From assembly GCA_016124895.1 (NCBI GenBank), contig WGMU01000036.1:1-64000 (forward strand): DNA of 64,000 nucleotides. Direction: 5' to 3'. The notes under the pieces are model-generated. The model saw only the letters and a program-made list of their open reading frames with translations. It made no database searches and had not been told where the DNA came from. Shown in pieces: positions 62,517 to 64,000 of the stretch. Position numbers and translations under genes: made by a program. Position 1 is the first letter of the stretch, and each line of letters begins with the position of its first letter. This stretch comes from a bacterium. GTDB lineage: Bacteria > Planctomycetota > Planctomycetia > Planctomycetales > Planctomycetaceae.

Positions 62517-63413
62517 ATGACTGACGCACCAGCGACCGGCACTCCGACTGCAGAGTGGGACATTGATGCTGACCTCGTCCGCCGGTTGCTGCGCGAACAG
62601 CATCCCGACCTGGTGACTGCTGATTTGCGGTTACTCGATACCGGCTGGGATAACGTGTTCTTTCGGCTGGGTGACCGGCATGTTGTGCGTTTGCCGCGGC
62701 GGCAACTCGCTGTCCCGCTGATCGTTCACGAGCAGACCTGGCTGCCGCAACTCGCTTCGCTACTGCCGGTCTCGATACCTGCTCCGGTGAGACTCGGGCA
62801 GTCGACGGACGAATTTCTGCACCCGTGGAGCATTCTTCCGTGGCTGCCAGGCGAGCCTGCGGACGTCGCGCCGCCTGCGTCCGATCAGGCACGGCTGCTG
62901 GCGGATTTCCTGCGGGCACTCCACCAGATCGCTCCTGCGGACGCGCCGCACAATCCGTATCGGGGAGTCCCGTTGCAGCAGCGGGCGACGTCTGTTGATG
63001 AGCGTCTGCAGCGACTTTGTCGAACAACCGACGCGGTTACGCCCGAGATCGACCGCTTATGGAAGCAGGCGCTGGATGTACCGACGAGTGCCGAGCGGTG
63101 CTGGCTGCATGGCGATCTTCACGCGCGAAATGTTCTGGTTCAGAACGGCTCGATCAGCGGCATCATTGACTGGGGCGATCTCACGGCGGGCGATGTCGCC
63201 ACGGATCTCGCCGGCATCTGGTCACTGCTGGCCGCTCCAGAATCACGGGCAAACTGTCTCGACCTCTACGGTGCGACGGATACTGAAATCGGCCGCGCCA
63301 GAGGCTGGGCGATCGTTTTCGGTTCTGCGCTGCTGGATTCCGGCTCGATCGATCATCCGCGGCACGCAGCGATGGGGCGGGTCATTCTGCAACGTTTGAT
63401 CGAGGATGTTTGA
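62517..63413 (+). CDS. APH/choline-kinase family phosphotransferase
   Basis: 298 residues of the aminoglycoside phosphotransferase superfamily. The N-terminal lobe has LLDTGWDNVFFRLGDRHVVRLPRR, the usual G-x-x-N-x-x-F-x-L phosphate loop with the VVRLPR strand. The catalytic loop is HGDLHARNVL with His198, Asp200 and His202, and the metal-binding Asp218 lies in IIDWGDL. These kinases phosphorylate small molecules (aminoglycosides, homoserine, methylthioribose, sugars). Antibiotic resistance cannot be inferred from sequence alone. The gene begins 31 bases after the giant fusion gene on the same strand and may be cotranscribed. Confidence 0.88.
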   Translation: MTDAPATGTPTAEWDIDADLVRRLLREQHPDLVTADLRLLDTGWDNVFFRLGDRHVVRLPRRQLAVPLIVHEQTWLPQLASLLPVSIPAPVRLGQSTDEFLHPWSILPWLPGEPADVAPPASDQARLLADFLRALHQIAPADAPHNPYRGVPLQQRATSVDERLQRLCRTTDAVTPEIDRLWKQALDVPTSAERCWLHGDLHARNVLVQNGSISGIIDWGDLTAGDVATDLAGIWSLLAAPESRANCLDLYGATDTEIGRARGWAIVFGSALLDSGSIDHPRHAAMGRVILQRLIEDV

Positions 63414-63518
63414 ATTGCCTGTGAACGGGCACGTGTTTGTACTCGTGGCGAGAGGCTTGCGAGGTGGCTTAGAATTCCGAGCCGCCTCCAACGTCAACGC
63501 TCTGGAAAGCCGTCCCTG

Positions 63519-64000
63519 ATGTCTGTGTCTGATCGTGCCGCTGCCGTACACCGTTATTGCCTGCGTGCCGTCGCGATTGGCTGCGTCTGGTTGACGGGAT
63601 CCGTCGCGGCGTTTGCTCAGTCCGGCGCCGCGAGTGACTCATCTGCGTCTGCTCCGCCGATGCCGTCGTTGTGGGAGCTGGCGGTGCAGGGCGGGATCTT
63701 CATGATTCCGATTGCGCTGGCGTCGATCGTTGCCATCGCATTCTCGATCGAGCGGATGATCGGGTTGAAGACGGAGCGCATTTTGCCCGCCGAGCTGATC
63801 CTGAAGCTGCGGAAGCTGATCTCGGAACGTGGGATCGATCCTCGAAAAGCGTGGGCGGTCTGTCAGGAGCATCCGTCGCCGCTGGCCAATGCACTGCAGG
63901 CGGCGATTCTGAAAGCCGGGCGGCCTCATGCTGAGGTCGAAAAGGCGGTCGAAGACGCGGTCGGACGCGAGACGTCAGACATGCTCCGGAATCTGCGGCC
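63519..64000 (+). CDS. MotA/TolQ/ExbB-type proton channel protein, N-terminal part
   Basis: Partial gene cut by the window end; 160 complete codons are present from the ATG at 63519. An N-terminal hydrophobic segment (VAIGCVWLTGSVAAFAQ) acts as signal or first span, as in planctomycete ExbB relatives with extended N termini. After a Ser/Ala linker comes the characteristic WELAVQGGIFMIPIALASIVAIAFSIER span, then the cytoplasmic EHPSPLANALQAAILKAGR and VEKAVEDAVGRE segments typical of ExbB/TolQ. Such channels drive outer-membrane transport or tolerance complexes using the proton gradient. Partners should lie beyond the window. Confidence 0.8.
   Translation, partial: MSVSDRAAAVHRYCLRAVAIGCVWLTGSVAAFAQSGAASDSSASAPPMPSLWELAVQGGIFMIPIALASIVAIAFSIERMIGLKTERILPAELILKLRKLISERGIDPRKAWAVCQEHPSPLANALQAAILKAGRPHAEVEKAVEDAVGRETSDMLRNLR

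Noticed and set aside
62517-63413. Reading the APH-family kinase as an antibiotic-resistance gene
   Set aside because: The fold covers many small-molecule kinases and nothing in the sequence or neighbourhood points to aminoglycosides.

Overview
The window is chromosomal DNA of a member of the Planctomycetota. The evidence is the density of families largely confined to that phylum: planctomycete cytochrome C proteins (DUF1549/1553 and DUF1587/1592/1588/1585 types), their DUF1501 and DUF1552 partners, a PVC-type membrane-bound dehydrogenase with TIGR02603-type haem domain, and two sulfatases. Base composition is high-GC except for one stretch near 48.4-50.5 kb. No rRNA, tRNA, CRISPR array, transposase or prophage was recognised. 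Gene order is scrambled in the way typical of the phylum: rnpA, dxr-rseP, dapB and asnB are scattered among catabolic and hypothetical genes.

Layout. 0-8 kb: a VOC protein, a membrane protein, a lactonase/VCBS fusion, rnpA, and a minus-strand polyamine pair (ornithine decarboxylase-like then homospermidine synthase). 8.7-16.6 kb (plus strand): a sulfatase fused to DUF1080, a large planctomycete cytochrome, a creatininase-family amidohydrolase and an SSS-family transporter. 16.7-32 kb (minus strand): seven successive genes forming three cytochrome/DUF modules. 32.3-42.4 kb: a TIM-barrel isomerase, HEAT lipoprotein, two small exported or membrane proteins, asnB, overlapping dxr and rseP, and a membrane protein. 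42.7-50.5 kb: an S9 peptidase, a PadR-regulated membrane gene and several unrecognised envelope proteins. 50.8-64 kb: a second sulfatase, dapB, an unrecognised 551-residue two-part protein, a 2292-residue exported multidomain protein, an APH-family kinase and the start of a TolQ/ExbB-type channel.

How the genes work together. ODC makes putrescine and homospermidine synthase condenses it to homospermidine. dxr (isoprenoids) and rseP (envelope protease) are translationally linked. The cytochrome/DUF1501/DUF1552 modules, sulfatases and the large PVC dehydrogenase fusion look like exported oxidative and hydrolytic machinery for complex, probably sulfated, glycans, but substrates cannot be read from the sequence.

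The least expected structure is in the repeats. Many intergenic gaps carry short hairpins, often with a TCC loop on one strand and GGA on the other, arranged as inverted pairs. Several are preceded by GTAG or GTGG, the layout of REP/BIME elements. Two near-identical pairs bracket the DUF1552 gene, one hairpin supplies a stop codon, and two palindromic segments lie in frame inside the 2292-residue protein. The 551-residue protein (53303-54958) is the best candidate for an undescribed sensor/effector protein.
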